Shown piece by piece: positions 33,063 to 45,365 of a DNA stretch of 64,000 bases. The position numbers and the translations under genes were made by a program. Origin of the DNA: Ceratopteris richardii. Its lineage: Eukaryota > Streptophyta > Polypodiopsida > Polypodiales > Pteridaceae. Each line of letters begins with the position of its first letter. Within the stretch, counting starts at the first letter, position 1. The DNA is taken from contig CM035435.1 of assembly GCA_020310875.1 (NCBI GenBank), forward strand, positions 69,895,455-69,959,454, in the 5' to 3' direction. Below the pieces are notes generated by a model that saw only the letters and a program-made list of their open reading frames with translations, was not told the origin of the DNA and ran no database searches.

Positions 33063-33898
33063 TGGTATCAGAGCAGGATTTATCAGATTGAGGAAAGGAA
33101 GACCCCAACTGCTGCAGATATACAAATTTCACACCTTGAAGGTTCAAAAGGATAAAGTGTGGAAGAAAGACTGAAGGAAGACACATAAAGGATATCAAAA
33201 GGATTAGAAGGAGCAAAATTTGAAGCCAAGGTACATTCATTCCTTATAAGGATTAAATATTTGATAGTATAGGTGAAGAAAGGATGGGAGATAGTCTCCA
33301 AATTGAGAAGTTGGATAGAGAGAACTATCCAGCTTGGTCTGTGAGAACAGAAGCTCGTCTTATGAGCAAAGATCTGATGGGATACATCACAGGAGAGGAA
33401 GAAGAGCCAGAGTTCAAAGATCCTAGTGTTCCAACTAGGGAGGAGCTTGCAGATATAAAGATTTGGATGAAGAAGGATGCTCAAGCAAGGAGCATAATGT
33501 ACATGGCAGTGAATGATTATTTGCTTCCTCATATCAGAGGACTTGAAAGTGCAAGTGACATATGGAATGCTTTGGAAGAGCATTTTCAGAATACAACCAA
33601 ATCAAGGAAAGCTTCATTATGGGCAGAGTTTACTACATTTAAGAAGAAGGCTTCACAATCAATATCTGATTATGTGACAAAGATGAAAGACATTGCTGAT
33701 TCTTTAGGTGCAGTTGATGAAGATATTGAAGAAGATAAGTTGGTAAGACAAATTCTCACAAGGCTAAGAGGAGATGAGAAGTGGAAGCCTTTTATTTTGT
33801 CTACAGAACTTTCATTAGATCATTTCACTCCTGATTTGAATCAATTGTTAGGACATATGCTAACGTTTGAGAATGATATCAAAGGAGTTAGTATATGA
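33063..33898 (+). pseudogene. gag: Copia-2 primer site and gag (truncated)
   Basis: TGGTATCAGAGCA at 33,063 is a tRNA-Met primer site. The 204-codon gag from ATG 33,284 is uninterrupted. It has the copia gag signature L-D-R-E-N-Y-P-A-W-S near residue 10, W-N-A-L-E-E-H-F around 90 and S-D-Y-V-T-K-M-K-D-I around 125. It stops where the copia-3 LTR begins, before the zinc knuckle, so the rest of gag-pol is missing. It is similar to the gag of copia-5 (43,199-42,540 minus). Confidence 0.8.
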
Positions 33899-34603
33899 TC
33901 AATGTCTACCCCTCATGATTGTATGCACATTTTGTAAGGCTTCCGTTATGAGGAGAAGCCAAGCGTGCATTACCCAATTGATGGGAATCCCAACTTGCAT
34001 GTTGGATGAAGGTCATATTGGACCATGTAAGGTATTGTAAGGAAAGGGAGTTACCAGGATCCCCAATTGGGGGGTCCAGGGCAGCGGGGAGCAGCCCCGG
34101 CTGGGGGGTCTAAGGGGGCCAGCGGGCCCCCTGGCTGGGGGGTCCCAGGGGGCCAGCGGGCCCCCCGGTGGGGGTCCGGGGGCAGCGCCCCCAGCGCGAC
34201 GGTAAAGGGAATATTCCATAGAATATTCCCTGTCAGAGTTAGAAATCATTTATATTTGTTAGGTCGGTTCAATTGGTCTAAGCCGTGTATGGCAATTATG
34301 CGGGCGGTGGCCGCCCACGCTCTATCGCCCATGTATAGCCGTCCACGGAAGGCCACCCATGATCCTATATATACATGACTTCTGCACTACCTGAGACATC
34401 AAGTTGAGCCAGCATACCTCTATCTTGTATCTCCCTATCTAGAGTTGTCTAGATCGCCATTTAAGCTCTACCTTGAGAGCGCACGAGTGGACAACGCCAT
34501 CATCTTTGTACTTGCTGCTAGTAGAAAATTGTTGAGATTCTCCTATATCTGTTATCTTCTCTGCTATCGCTCCTGTGTTATATTGCGTAACTATTGTCTT
34601 ACA
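33896..34603 (+). repeat. 5' LTR of copia-3 with GC-rich core
   Basis: The right edge is ...GTCTTACA before the primer site. The left edge is approximate (33,896-33,935). It contains a GC-rich repeat block (34,063-34,200), a perfect inverted repeat GGGAATATTC-CATA-GAATATTCCC (34,207-34,230) and a TATATATA stretch near 34,365 that may be the promoter. Confidence 0.6.
34063..34200. repeat. GC-rich tandem and palindromic block in copia-3 LTR
   Basis: The sequence is built from GGGGGGTC and GGGGGCCAGCGGGCCCCC units repeated at about 36-bp steps, more than 80% G+C in an otherwise AT-rich region. Many runs of four or more G on one strand and complementary C arms could form hairpins or G-quadruplexes. 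Confidence 0.85.
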
Positions 34604-34786
34604 TGGTATCAAAGTTGTAAGGTTCGAATAGCTTGAGAAGTATCATTATTTTAGCCTACTAGCAGACTAGAATATCAGTAGATTATTCGAGTGATTACAT
34701 GATGGCTTCATCGTCCACCTGCATTCACTGAAGGGAAGCTGGATGGAACCAACTATACACTCTGGAAGTTCAAAATTTCTGCAATT

Positions 34787-37663
34787 TTGGACTCCTATGA
34801 ATTACTTGACACTGTCATGGGACCGATGGGATTGGATCCAGAGCCTATACCAGTTGAAGATCCAGCAAATTCAAGATTGATGATTCAGCCAGATCCAGAT
34901 CTTCTACGAGCTTGGAAGAGGCGGAATGCTGATGCATTATGTGCGATTGTCACTAGTGTAAGTGATTCTGTGCTTACTTTAGTTCAACATACTACTAAAG
35001 CACATGAGGCTTGGGGCATATTGGCTCGACAATATGAGACCAAGAACCACACTAGGATACAGAATTTAGAAAATCAGTTGGCAAATGAAAAGCATTCTGA
35101 TTCTAAAAAGGCTGAAGATTTTATCAAACGGATAAAGCATCTTCAAGATCAATTGACTGCAGTTGGTGTTGTTATAACACCAGAAGAGCTGGCTCGAAGA
35201 TCTGTACGTGTTCTTCCAGCAAAGTATGATGGATTAGTAACAGCCCTTAACACTCAGGTAAGGCCAACTCCTCTTACATTTGAAGAGTTTTGTGTGATGC
35301 TTTTAGAAGAAGAGATGCGGCTGAAGAATGGGCAAAGTACAACTGATGCTGCATTCTCAGCAAATGCAAAAGGTAAAGGCTCTTCTGAGGGATCAAAGAA
35401 GAAGCCAAAGAAGAAAAAGTTCACAGGAAGTTGCTTCTATTGTGAAAAGAAAGGCCATGCCATCAAGGATTGCAGAAAGAAGCAAGCTGATGAACGGAAT
35501 GGGACTGTAAAATCATCATGGAAGAACAAAGAGTCTGCAAACAACACAGAGCTCGAACTTTGGGTAGCTATTGAAGAGGTATGTTCATCTGCTCAAGCTC
35601 GTGTTGATGAGCCATGGATTTTAGATAGTGGAGTTTCTCGCCATATTACCAGTAAAAAGGATTGGTATAGTTCCCTAGTGTCTCTGCGGGAATCCATCAA
35701 TGTAGTGGTGGGAAATGACTCCAAGTGTCCAACTAAAGGAACTGGAACCATCTCTTTTATCACTTCTCCAGGTGTTGAGAAAAAGTTATCTGATGTTCTC
35801 TATGTACCTACACTCAAAAGAAATTTGTTGTCAGTTTCTGCAATAACAGATCGTGGAATCGAAGTTCACTTCAATAAGAGTGGTGCGGAAATCATGGATT
35901 CATCAGGTAATGTTGTAGCTAAAGGCATACGACGGGATAACTTGTATGAGTTAAGTGCTTTAACTGCTACAAAAGATAAAGATGTAAGCAGGTTATGGCA
36001 CCAACAATTTGGGCATCTCGGATTTGCAGTTTTGAAGGAGATGCAACGAACAGGGATGGTTGCTCATTTGCCTGCATTTTCAAAGTTGCAGGAACCTTGT
36101 GAAGCTTGTATGATGGGCAAGCAACAACGAAAGGCATTTCCAAGAGAGACCAACAATCGATCTCAAGCTCCACTAGAGTTGGTACATGCTGATCTCTGCG
36201 ATAAAATGTCTACACCTGCTTTAGGAGGATCTTTCTACTTCTTGCTGTTAGTCGACGATTATAGTAGAAAGATGTGGGTTTATTTCATTCGAGAGAAGGC
36301 TGATGCTTTTGAAAAATTTAAAGCGTGGCATAAGTATGTAGAAAATGAATCAGGAAGGAAACTGAAGAAATTTAGAACAGATAGAGGAGGTGAATTCTCG
36401 TCAACAGAATTCAACAATTACTGTAAGGAGCATGGTGTGAAAAGGCAACTTACCACAGCTCATACACCTCAACAAAATGGCGTTGTTGAGCGCAGGAACA
36501 AGACAGTAGTTGAAATGGCTCGTTGTATGTTAAAGGCTCAAGACATGCCTGATTCATTCTGGGCAGAAGCAGTCAATACAGCAATCTACATCCTCAATCG
36601 AAGCTACACAAAAGCTCTAAAGGGGATGACTCCTCAAGAAGCATATTCTGGTAAAAAGCCTTCAGTTTTGCATTTCAGAATTTTTGGTTGTTTCTGTTAT
36701 GCACATATTCCTGATTCAACAAGATCAAAGTTGGATTCAAAAAGCAAAAAGTGTGTCTTCCTAGGATATAGTGAAGAGTCTAAAGCATACAGGTTGTGGG
36801 ATCCTGAGGCAAGGAAGATTTTTGTCAGCCGAGATGTGGTGTTTGATGAACGACCACACTTAGTAGAAGATAAAGGTAAATCTACTATCTCATCAAACGG
36901 AAAAATATCTCACCTTGTGCCTATCAAAAGACAGGTTAAAGTTGAGGAGGAGGAAATATCTGATGGAGAAATTTCCTCAATAAAAAGCCAACCAGTTGTA
37001 GCTGCACAGCGTAAGCCACTACCAAAGTGGGCACAACAGCTCTTTGATGATCACAATCCACATGTAGATGTACCAGAATCATCATCGGATGGATTACGAA
37101 GATCAAAGAGAATAGAGGAGCAAAGAAGAGCCTCAGAACACATTGTTAACATGGCTCTAATGGCAGATATCATGGGCTCGATAAAGGAACCTACCACCAT
37201 TGAAGAAGCCCTTGATGATCCAGGTTGGAGAGCGGCAATGCAGTTGGAGTATGATAGTATACTCAAAAATGATACATGGGATCTAGTCGACTTGCCGCCA
37301 AAGAAGAAGGTAATAGGTACTAAATGGATTTGGAAAGCTAAGTATAAAGAAGATGGAACATTAGAAAAGTATAAGGCAAGATTAGTTGCACAGGTTTTTT
37401 CACAGATCGAAGGATTTGATGTTCAAGAAACTTTTGCACCCACAGCACGCATGACAACTATTCGGACGGTACTTGCAGTAGCTGCACAAAAGGCCTGGCC
37501 TATTTTCCAGATGGATGTCAAATCTACATTTTTGAATGGTCACCTCAAGGAGGAGGTATATGTATCTCAACCACCAGGTTTTGAGGTGCCCAATTTAGAA
37601 AATAAAGTTTGTAGGTTGAAGAATTTCTCTCTAATTTATAGTCATAAAGATTTTCCTCTCTAA
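34787..37663 (+). pseudogene. Copia-3 gag-pol polyprotein, truncated in RT
   Basis: The frame has 958 codons. The homologous reading begins upstream, near an ATG at 34,698, but a one-base shift near 34,715 separates them. Domains in order are gag (about 1-185), zinc knuckle [10 protein letters not shown]4-C (about 210), protease with I-L-D-S-G-V-S (about 280; V replaces the usual A or C), integrase H2C2 (W-H-Q-Q-F-G-H...C-E-A-C, about 405-445), and the core [14 protein letters not shown] and Q-N-G-V-V-E-R-R-N (D-D-E, about 485-570). RT follows from W-x-x-A-M-Q-L-E-Y (about 805) and is cut after K-V-C-R-L-K, so the Y-V-D-D box is missing. The order integrase before RT defines copia. Confidence 0.92.
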
Positions 37664-38661
37664 TTCGCAGTCATAAATATATTTCCATTGGAACATATTT
37701 TGGAGTATTCAAAGGTTAATTCTTACCATAGTCAAAGATAAAAGTGATGGGATTGAGAAAATCTCATGAGTCAATGGGAGCCAAAATTCATGAATCAGTT
37801 TGAATTCAAATTCAAAATCATTTCTAAAAAAGAGGAATACATTTTAGGTGGAAGTTCTAAAAACCATTGAGTTCAAAAGATGTGTATATATACACCACAC
37901 TTCTTGTCATGGGACATATAGAGATTAGAGAAAAATTTCACTCTCTCATTGAGTGTATTTTTTAGTATCTTGAATTGAGAGAAGTCCTCCACATCTCCTT
38001 TGTATCATATGTGCAATAGGAATATGCATTATGATTCATTTCTATTGATTTGTCAATCTATGTCTACTGTTGCAATATCTTATCCTACTTTGTCAACTTA
38101 TCAGAGTCATTTCTCAGTGTATAGGTACTCAATGTCAAATCTATCAATTGGATAACTTAGTTACCACTATTTTGAGCTTTCATACAAAGTTTCATCATAA
38201 TTGGATTTTTACATTACAAGCTATTAGTGTATAGATGTGACTCTATCTGCACATTATCATCTTCTTGAAAAGTCAGGGTGACCCCCCAAATTTCCTAGAT
38301 TCATTTCTTAGAGAATAGTGATTCTAAATTAATGAAGCAACTTGATTTCATTAGCTTGACACTTCAATTAAAGGTGTGCAAAAGGTCTCTAGACAATTGC
38401 TACCAGGGTGTGAACACTAAATAAAATACCTAGAGCTTCTTTTCCCAAAATAGAAAGCTTCTCATGGATTTTGAACTTGCAAATCATCTATTTTGATAAA
38501 GAGTTTTCATATTGATGCTTCAAAGTACTTAAGTGGTCTAAGTGCATATTTTGAAATCTTCAGGAGACTACTAAGTGTCTTTGAAGTTACAAAGGTCGAT
38601 GTTGAGCACGATTTTTCCAACACAATCTCATCTCCTCAACTACATCAATCACCTCTTCACA
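37626..38661 (+). repeat. LTR of the copia-5/6 family, probably 5'-shortened
   Basis: From about 37,760 the sequence follows the LTR at 46,137-47,184, with shared blocks such as the GTGACCCCCC or TTGACCCCC stretch at 38,276, AATTAAAGGTGTGCAAAAG at 38,367 and an end CACCTCTTCACA at 38,661. The left end does not match the family start. CATAT is found at 37,694-37,698 and again at 38,662-38,666, so a solo LTR of 963 bp with a 5-bp duplication is possible but unproven. The stretch 37,626-37,693 has a short repeat of CTCTCTAATT...AGTCATAAA. Confidence 0.65.
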
Positions 38662-40250
38662 CATATGTAGGTTAAGTTGTACTTAATGCCTTTCTACCCT
38701 CCATATTGAACCTATCAAGTACTTTGGATATGTACTCATGTTGAGACAAGTATATGCATTTGCTACTCCTATCATGAGTAATGTGCATGCCAAGAATATG
38801 TTTGACATCCACCAAATCCTTCATATCAAATGGCTGACTCAACTTCTTCTTGAACAATAATAAGTCATCAAAGGGCTTCCCTCCAACCAATGTATCATTG
38901 ACATAAAGTATCAAGCTTCCATCTAAGCATCTCTTAGTGGAAAGACACTGATCCCCATTGCTTTGACAATAGCCTTGAGACTTCATAAAAGCATCAAAAT
39001 TTTGGTACCATTGTATAGGGGACTATTTAAGCCCATATATATCTCTTCTATAGGATCTCCACGCAAGAAAACATTTTTCACATCCATTTGGACTAGCGCT
39101 AAGTCCTCCATTGCAACGAATCAAAGCAACATGCGCAATGTAGTCATCTTGACTAATGCAGATAGGATTTCCTTGAAATCAACACCATGTTTTTGCTTAA
39201 AACCCTTTGCATCTAGTCTTGCTTTGTACTTTGGAGAAGCACCATTTGATGTGAATTTTAGCTTATATACCCTGCATGGTAAATCTTTCCTACCCTTTGG
39301 TGATTGTACCAAATTCTAAATACCATTCTTATGAATATAATCCAATTCAATCTTCATGGAATGCTCCCACTTGACACGATCCTTTGTCTACATAGTCTCT
39401 TTGTAGCAAGATGGCTCACGAACATCTGTTAGCATAACAAAATCCAAACATGGAACATACATATCAAGTGGGTGTGATACATGTAGAACACCTCAATGCT
39501 TGCTGAATAGGAACATTTGTAGACTAATCTAATTGGACTTTTTCTTGAATATCACTATGTGTAGCATTGTTATGCATGGTAATTAGATGAATACTATTCT
39601 CAAACGCCACTCTTATCAATTCAAACTCCTTGATGGGTTTTTTATGCATATTAGACTCATTGAAAATGACGTTACTACTTCTGATCATTGAACATGTTTC
39701 AATATCCCATAAGCGATATCCAAATTGACCATCTCGACAATATCCAAGAAAAATGCATTTCTTTAACTTATAGTCCAATTTTTTTCTAAGATTCTTGGGC
39801 ATTTGAACATACATTTGACACTCAAAAGCTCGAAGATGACTATAATATGGTGTCTTCCTTGTGCATAGCTTATGTGCCACTTTAAGACCTTTGGCATTAC
39901 TATGTGAAAGGTTAATCACATGAACTATAGTTAACACTGCTTCTGCCCAAAAGCCTTGTGAAAGGCTTGCATGATGCAACATAGAAACTAATCTATTTTG
40001 AATAGTTCTATTCATTCTTTTAGCTATGCCATTTTGTACTAGGATATAAGAAGTTGTAAACTCTCTACAAATCCCTCTTAACAGAAAAGTATGAATTCAC
40101 ATGAGGCTACCCACCTCCATTATCAAAACATAAAGCCTGGATGTTAGTTCCTTTTTCAGTCTCAATTGAAGCAAGACATTTTCTAAAAGTAGGGAGTAAC
40201 TCATCCTTTGACTTGATAAGATATACATAGAATTTTCTGGTAGCATCATC
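38662..40250 (-). pseudogene. Copia-4: integrase C-terminus and RT, minus strand
   Basis: Reading right to left, integrase remains start near 40,245 (F-D-N-G-G-G with K-T/S-K-D-E-L-L-P). They continue as the open piece 40,015-39,524 (F-W-A-E-A-V, F-L-G-Y, N-V-I-F-N-E). RT pieces lie at 39,312-39,121 (Y-K-A-R-L-D-A-K-G-F) and 38,986-38,672, where the catalytic box reads Y-V-N-D instead of Y-V-D-D. The LTR at 38,661 ends it. Many stops occur. Confidence 0.75.
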
Positions 40251-41163
40251 TCCATTTTGAATTTGACAAGAATATCTTTGATGTACTTCATCTAAGTAAG
40301 AAACATACCTCTTTCTGTATATACCACTTCCAAACCTAGGAAGTATGTAAGCAAACCAAGATAACTGATTTTGAATTCTTCTTTCATTTGGAGTTTGATC
40401 TTGCTAATTCCTTCTGCATCATTACTTATAATGATTGTATCATCAACATATACACATAGGTATATGACCTCTGATTGGTTCCTCTTAATGAAGAGGCAAG
40501 GATCTACCTTTCTCACATTGAATCCCTTATCTTACAAGTAAGTGACAAGCCTATGATTCCAAGCCCTAGGGGCTTGCTTCAACCCATACAAGGCTTTTTT
40601 CTTAACCTGAATACATATTTAGGACATCGTTGATCTTCAAAACTAGGATGTTGAGCCATGTATACCTCCTCATATATCCATCCATTCGAAAAAGAATTTT
40701 TTACATCCATTTGATAAATTTTCCAATTCTTGGAAGATGCAACACTCATAAGTACTTTAATGGTAGGAAACTTTGCAACAGGTGAAAACGTTTCTTCATA
40801 ATCAGTACCTTGTGTTTGTGCATATCCTTTGGCCACTAGCCTTGCTTCGTACCTGTTAATAGATCCATTAGAATTTCTCTTTACCTTATATATCCACCTT
40901 GAGCCTATGACTCTCACATATGGATTCTTGGGTACCAATTCCCAAGTTTGATTTTCTTGTAAAGCATCTATCTCTTCTTCCACAACATTCATCCACTCAG
41001 GCTTCTCCCTTGCTTCCTCATATGATGAGGGTTCTTCAGAATTGGAGTCTTGTGCTAGATATATTGAATGTTTAGTGACTAATGAAGTATCATATCGATA
41101 CCTTTTTGGTTTTCTTTTCTCTCTAGTTGACCTTCTAATGGTTTGTAGAAGACTTTGCCACAT
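40250..41163 (-). pseudogene. Copia-5 reverse transcriptase
   Basis: Piece 41,163-40,579 has W-x-x-V-V-E-E-E-I-D-A-L, N-x-T-W-E-L-V-P, G-S-R-W-I-Y-K-V-K and A-R-L-V-A-K-G-Y-A-Q, then Y-Q-M-D-V-K (first catalytic Asp). Piece 40,516-40,292 carries C-V-Y-V-D-D, the catalytic box, and L-G-L-E-V. A short stretch K-Y-I-K-D-I-L-V-K-F-K-M continues to about 40,250. A frameshift lies at about 40,570. The motifs are intact but the frame is not. Confidence 0.85.
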
Positions 41164-42481
41164 CTCTCAACTCATGCACTTCGGATTTACCCTTAGAGTT
41201 AGAAGAATGGATTTCTCTCCTTGGGGTCTTTTGTTCATCATCAAAATCACTTGATGCTTCAATTGTATGCTCATTCCTCTTTTATAAGGTTGTAAAGTCT
41301 CCCTCTATGTCATATGGAAGTTATTGCAATCATCTTCAAACCATGAGTTGTTTTCACTTGCCTCTAATATGTGAAGATATGTGTGCATATGCTATGCACA
41401 CAAAGATCCTGCAGTGATCAAGGCTAGGTCTTCTTCCATTCCATGCTTCATATGGTGTCATGCAATCCAAAGCCTTTGATGGAAGTCTATTGATCAAGTA
41501 TTTAGTTGTTGATACTCCATCTTACCACAAGTAGTTGGCTAGCTTCTTCTCATTGAGCATTGACCTTGCAACCTCCACAATTGTTATATTCCTTCTCTCT
41601 ACCACTCCATTTTACTCAAGAGTATACTTCATTGTGATTTCTTTTTTGATCCCTCTCTCTTGGAGATAAGAGTAAAAATCATGGGAGAGATATTCTCCCC
41701 CTCCATCTGATCTTAGTCTCCTTAGGATTTTACCTATTTGGTTATCCACAAGAGCTAAATACTTTTTGAAACATGAGGACACTTCATATTTATGCTTCAT
41801 GAAATACAATATAGTCCATCTACTACAATCATCTATGAATGAAACATAATACCTGGATCCACAAATTGAAGGCTCCTTGCTTGGTCCCTATACATTTATA
41901 TGGACTAACTCCTATAGGTCTCCATGTATGTAGCCTTTCTTGGTGAAGGGCTGCTTGTGCGACTTATCACATTGACAAGGATTACATTTATAAATCATAT
42001 GTTGTTTGGATATATTTGGGGGACCGAGTACATTGATACCTTTTGATTTGTTTGAGAACTCTTTCACCTATGTGAGCGAATCACTTGTGCAAAATTTCCA
42101 ACTCTGATAAAGTTTGAATGCAATAATTGGACAATGGAATATTTTTAGTATCTTTGAGTTCAAATGTGAAAAATCTAATTGATTTTTCTCCTCTTGATAT
42201 CTTCTTGAATACCTAATATGGGTCTTCAAAAAATACTCCATGATTAGTTAATCTGACCTACAATCCCTTCTCAACAATTTGGCCTACACAATGAGATTTT
42301 TGGTGATAGTTGGTACATACAATACTCTACTTAGAAAGTTTGTATTACCATATGAGGTCTTCATATTACCTATCTTCTCATCTGGATGCCTTGTGTCATT
42401 TCCTATTTGGAATTCATGCCTATTCCTTGGATCCTCCACATCTAAGAGTAGAGCTACATTTCTTGCCACATGATTGAACAT
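41164..42481 (-). pseudogene. Copia-5 protease and integrase remnants
   Basis: The protease region reads F-Y-I-D-S-R-C-S near 42,480, where Arg replaces the catalytic Gly. Piece 42,481-42,284 continues with V-L-Y-V-P-T-I-T-K-N-L. Integrase landmarks are R-R-L-R-S-D-G-G-G-E-Y in the piece 41,809-41,612 (second catalytic Asp) and scattered matches to 41,280. Between 41,810 and 42,280 the H2C2 region is recognisable only in short bits. Confidence 0.7.
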
Positions 42482-43450
42482 CTTGAGTCTATATAAAACA
42501 CATCTTCATCTTCTTTACCTTTCTTCATAATCATGTTCATCAAAAGAAGTGAGTCTTCTTGAGTTTGGTCATCTGTAGAGTTGTTGTAGTCTCTCCTTCC
42601 TTTGTATCCACCTTGATAGTTGTCGTAGTATGAGTTGTTATTGTATCCATTGGAGTTGTTGATTCCTCCTCTTGAGTTTCCATAGCCTCCTCTATTGTAA
42701 ATTTTTCTCTTTGGTTCCTTAGGTTCCTGAAACAATTCTCTGTAATATGATTGGTTAGACCACATATTGAACATGGACATGAGCCTTGGCCTCTCCCCCT
42801 GCCTTGTCTACCTCCTCTGCCTCTTCCTCTTGAGCCTCTACTTCTACCTGCAAAGTTTGCTTGAGAGATAATACCTTCATCATCAGACTTCTTGCGCTTG
42901 CCTTTGTTATCTTTGCTTTTATTCTTATATGTATGGAGAGCACATGACTGCTTACCTTTCTGGTTGTATCCATTCTTCATAAGATTTGCCTCATGTGTGA
43001 AGAATTCTCCCATGAGGGTGTTGAAATCAAGAACTTGCATATCCATGTAGAGATCCATGGTTGTGGTGAAGGCTTCCCATTTATCATCAACCTTGATACC
43101 ACTAATCACTTGCCTTACTATTTTTTCTTCATCAATAACTTCTCCTATGCTTCCAACCTGGTTTGCAATGTCCTTCATCTTGGTGACAAAATCAGTCACA
43201 CTCTACTTGGGCATCTTCTTGAGTGTTGTAAATTCCATCCATGACTAGTTCTTCCTTGCCTTGGTGCTTGTAGAGAACATTCTTTCAAGATCATTCCACT
43301 TTTCTTGTGATTTTTTGCAATTCCTAATGTATGGAAGTAAAAAATTAGAGGTAGATTTAAGAGCGTATGTCTGGGTGCACTCTAGGAAACTATGATTGCC
43401 ATCAAACGAAAAAGATGTGTCGGAAGGCTTCCATGAGTGACCATGCTAAA
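42454..43450 (-). pseudogene. gag: Copia-5 gag
   Basis: The N-terminus (about 43,490-43,200) reads in fragments, including S-I-D-K-L-D-x-G-N-Y, typical of copia gag. The open piece 43,199-42,540 has D-F-V-T-K-M-K-D-I and R-Q-V-I-S-G, then an Arg/Gly-rich stretch (42,840-42,790), then a zinc knuckle C-S-I-C-G-L-T-N-H-x4-C at about 42,770. It ends in an Asn/Gly/Tyr-rich tail read in another frame. It is related to copia-2 gag. Confidence 0.8.
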
Positions 43451-43510
43451 TAATTACCTCAATCTAATTTGTCAATGGATGAGGAGAATCCATCACCCAT
43501 AATTCTTAGT

Positions 43511-43523
43511 TGCTCTGGTACCA
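43511..43523 (-). other. Primer-binding site of copia-5
   Basis: On the minus strand TGGTACCAGAGCA starts one base after the LTR end. It resembles the tRNA-Met site TGGTATCAGAGC with one change. Confidence 0.75.
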
Positions 43524-43524
43524 C

Positions 43525-44551
43525 TGTGAATAGGTGATGATATAAGTGAAACGATGAGTTGGTGCTAAAAAAACCTACTCTACACTAGCCCATGTGAATC
43601 AAGTGATGATTAGCACATTTTTTAGCCCAAAAATGCATAAGGAACCATTAAGCCCTTTGGAACATCATTATCAATTTTTTTCCACCAAAATAGATAACTT
43701 CTATTTACAAGGATTGTGAAGAGCCTTTTATTTTTAGATGAGAAGGTAATAGAGATATGTTCAGAGCTCACAACGTGGTATGAATTGAACAAAGATCTTT
43801 TGCCACATCTAACTAAAGTGTATAGATAACTAAAGCAGTTATTTGATGAATTAAGCTACACCATACAATGAGAAATGATTCTAACAAGTATGGGGGGTCA
43901 TCCCGACTTTTTGGGAACAAGAAGATGTCTAGACACAGTCAACTTCTTAACTTCATATCTCGATATATACTCAACCAATAATGATGAAACTTGATAAATA
44001 GGTACTTCACACCTTTATCTAACTAACCAACTGAAATTATAGCAAATTAATGCCACACACAGAAATAGATACATCAAGTTCACTGTGTACATGATTGTAC
44101 TGAACCAGACTGAAGAGAAAGTCTTACTCAATGTAATGATTCAAAATGTCTATGCTATTGACATATGATACATGGGAAGTGTAGAGGACTACTCCTTCAC
44201 AATGTATCCTCAATGAAGTAGCTCAATCTCGCTCCAATTAGTGAACCTACCCACGACTAAGAATTGGATACATTTATACTCAAATTTGATTTTGAGTTTG
44301 AATCTCTCATCTAAAAGTGATCCTAAACTTTAGGGATGATATAAAGTTGATTCTTTTCAGTGAATGATTTGTGGAATTAGTTTCCTATCATCACAAGATT
44401 CCTCTTGTACTTTTAGCTTTTACAAATGATCAATGTAAATACAAGTTTTACTTTTTACAAACATGTGTTCTCATGATCATCACTAGAGATAATTTGTGAG
44501 ACCAGTCCATGAAGCTTATCAAAGCTCTTAGGCTTGCTATTTTCACCAACA
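43525..44551 (-). repeat. 5' LTR of copia-5
   Basis: On the minus strand it starts TGTTGGTGAAAATAG (44,551) and ends CACCTATTCACA (43,525), 1,027 bp. It is homologous along its whole length, in opposite orientation, to 46,137-47,184 and partly to 37,760-38,661. Confidence 0.88.
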
Positions 44552-44555
44552 CAAA

Positions 44556-45365
44556 GAATGTTGTGTGTTAAAGAATGGTAAAGGTAAAGGATAGCATGTT
44601 GATGTGCATGTTAAACAATTATCTACACCATTTGCTTTGACTATGAAGAGAGAAGAAATTAATGCTATCTCTATTGATGTTGATGTGTTAAAACTTGATA
44701 GTACTATGCCTAGTGAGGATCTTATGACTGATTATCTTTCCCACACATGACTGCTAGATTTTGATGGTTCTTTCCATGTGACACCACATAGATATTGGTT
44801 CTCTATTTATGCATCAAAGTCTCTTGGTATCGTGAGACTTTGTGATTCTTATTAGTGTGATGTTTTTGGGACTGACGATGTGTTTGTGAAGTTCACTAAT
44901 GGTTCAAAATTTACTATGCATAATTTATGCCATATGCCTCAATTTTCATGCAATTGGATGTCAACTATTCAACTTGATGACCTTGGTCACAAAGTGGTTT
45001 TTTCCCATATCAAAGGGAAATATGGTTATTGCAAAAGGAAGCAAAGTTGTCTCACTTTTCCTTTTCTTTGTATCACAAAAAGGACACTTATTAGTTGTCA
45101 TTGAACAACCTATGGCTTGTATATATATCCTGGTAGTTTGGGCCACATATCACGTAGTGGAATGGAAAATATTTCTCGTTTTGGCTACTTACCTATGTTA
45201 TCCTTCCCGAATTTTTCTTTTTCTGTTAATTGTACATATGAAAAGAAAACTAGGAGTGTGCATAAAATGCACATTGACTCTTCAATTCAATCTTTAGATT
45301 TGTTTCATACAGATGTGTATGGTCTATGCCCACAAGTTCATTAGGTGGTTCTCTTTACTTTATCA
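44556..45365 (+). pseudogene. Copia protease to integrase-head fragment
   Basis: The translation has V-T-P-H-R-Y-W-F (protease area), F-T-N-G-S-K-F-T and H-N-L-C-H-M-P-Q-F, the usual pre-integrase pattern. Later come G-H-I-S-R-S-G-M and L-D-L-F-H-T-D-V-Y-G, the start of the integrase core. Stops and frame changes are frequent. It differs from copia-5 and may belong to copia-6 (with an internal deletion to RNase H at about 45,370) or to a separate insertion. Confidence 0.6.

Larger units (their letters stand above)
33896..37625 (+). mobile_element. Copia-3: LTR plus long gag-pol frame, 3' truncated
   Basis: The element starts with an LTR (about 33,896-34,603), a tRNA-Met-like primer site (TGGTATCAAAG at 34,604) and a long gag-pol reading. 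It ends inside RT near 37,620, where unrelated sequence and an LTR of another family begin. The RT second half, RNase H and right LTR are missing. Its frame is the longest in the copia region, so it is probably one of the younger pieces here. Confidence 0.82.
40250..44551 (-). mobile_element. Copia-5: LTR, gag and pol up to RT, minus strand
   Basis: On the minus strand the order is LTR (44,551-43,525), primer site, gag, degenerate protease and integrase, and RT to about 40,250. There the reading switches without a gap to the integrase of copia-4. RNase H and the right LTR of this element are absent at the junction. All domains contain stops or frameshifts. Confidence 0.82.

Noticed and set aside
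34013..34249. Pro/Gly-rich ORF, minus strand
   Set aside because: It arises from the GC-rich repeat of the copia-3 LTR.
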